A stretch of DNA of 64,000 nt from Vibrio sp. 10N.261.55.A7. Lineage in GTDB: Bacteria > Pseudomonadota > Gammaproteobacteria > Enterobacterales > Vibrionaceae. The DNA lies in assembly GCF_002877365.1 (NCBI RefSeq), contig NZ_MCWZ01000277.1, forward strand, positions 40,809 through 104,808, given 5' to 3'. A model generated the notes under the pieces. That model made no database searches. It was given only the letters and a program-made list of their open reading frames with translations, and was not told the origin of the DNA. The position numbers were made by a program, and so were the translations under genes. Positions 63,475-64,000 of the stretch are shown here, one piece after another; within the stretch, counting starts at the first letter, position 1; every line of letters begins with the position of its first letter.

Positions 63475-64000
63475 GTTTTATTAACCAGCAATCGCAGAAA
63501 AACAGCGCTGCTCACCTTCGAAGCGAGGGGGATGTGAACACAACAGACGCTCGCATTCAGTGGAACCAGTCGATTGAAGACGAACGTACACAGTCTTTGC
63601 TAGAAAGAGACGCCAATGTGTTTTTGCATCAAGCCATGTCAACGCCTTGCCTGGATAGCCTCGAACACGCGGAAGGGATCTACATACAAGATCACACCGG
63701 CAAAAAATACATGGATTTCCACGGCAACAATGTCCACCAGCTTGGCTATGGCCACCCTCATGTCTTAAACCGTGTTAGTGAGCAAATGGCGAAACTGCCC
63801 TTCTCACCACGTCGATTCACCAACGATATTGCCGTCGAATGTGCTGAGAAGTTAACTCAGATCTGTGGTGGCGACCTCAATCGTGTGTTGTTCGCTCCGG
63901 GGGGCACATCTGCGGTTGGCATGGCGCTAAAGCTTGCGCGTCACGTAACTGGCAACTTCAAGGTCGTGTCGCTTTGGGATTCGTTCCACGGCGCTTCATT
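63471..64000 (+). CDS. pbfA: Class III PLP enzyme, PbfA-type paralog 2, 3' end cut
   Basis: Translated from ATG 63471, overlapping the phnW stop; 176 codons are present and the frame runs off the window. It shows [59 protein letters not shown] and LWDSFHGA, each alignable to the paralog at 59590-60972. Direct coupling to phnW makes this copy the better candidate for PbfA, the ammonia-lyase that turns (R)-1-hydroxy-AEP into phosphonoacetaldehyde. The symbol is tentative. Confidence 0.75.
   Translation, partial: MSFINQQSQKNSAAHLRSEGDVNTTDARIQWNQSIEDERTQSLLERDANVFLHQAMSTPCLDSLEHAEGIYIQDHTGKKYMDFHGNNVHQLGYGHPHVLNRVSEQMAKLPFSPRRFTNDIAVECAEKLTQICGGDLNRVLFAPGGTSAVGMALKLARHVTGNFKVVSLWDSFHGAS

Overview
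The window is about 64 kb of a Vibrio genome, most likely a Harveyi-clade species and probably the second chromosome. The chitinase at the left edge puts its catalytic glutamate at residue 315, as in Vibrio harveyi ChiA. The citrate/succinate transporter is a close VcINDY relative, and in V. cholerae that gene and a chitinase gene are neighbours on chromosome II. The species assignment is inference.

Left part (1-13 kb): a secreted GH18 chitinase cut by the window edge; a tryptophanase of the Proteus vulgaris type with a TnaC-like leader peptide upstream; a UPF0319 periplasmic protein; a GNAT acetyltransferase; a cold-shock protein; a VcINDY-type carboxylate transporter; a hydrolase/TetR pair that shares a palindromic operator; an AEC exporter; a membrane acyltransferase; and a START-domain protein.

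13.1-31.8 kb: a complete aryl polyene (APE) pigment locus. Three genes run leftward (lipoprotein, O-methyltransferase, halogenase-like flavoenzyme). A long, tightly overlapping operon runs rightward. Its ammonia-lyase makes the aryl starter; ApeH, two carrier proteins, ketosynthases, dehydratases and a ketoreductase build the polyene; the GT/acyltransferase ApeJ, the acyltransferase ApeD and the LolA/MMPL/DUF3261 trio attach and export it to the outer membrane.

31.8-36.8 kb: a patchwork of a Fic AMPylator in A+T-rich surroundings, a LysR/NmrA-type reductase divergent pair, a 20-bp tandem repeat, and a MAPEG plus coiled membrane protein pair.

36.9-48.6 kb: one leftward operon, urtABCDE-ureDABCE-hupE-ureFG, combining ABC urea uptake, urease, its nickel chaperones and a nickel permease. 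A strong terminator-attenuator follows urtA. A weak sigma54/NtrC-like arrangement lies upstream.

48.9-64 kb: a 2-aminoethylphosphonate (AEP) locus. It contains PhnR, a fused permease, the ATPase PhnT, an AEP binding protein, a PbfD-like FAD oxidoreductase, two paralogous PbfA-type PLP enzymes on opposite strands, and PhnW; the second PbfA-type gene is cut by the right edge. Candidate PhnR operators are shared by two promoters. Interleaved are a 1090-residue sensor (NMT1-type periplasmic domain, PAS-PAS-GGDEF-EAL), a membrane-anchored glutaredoxin, and a beheaded lipoprotein-like gene that follows the pbfD stop codon in the same frame.

No tRNA, rRNA, CRISPR array, insertion sequence or phage gene was seen.
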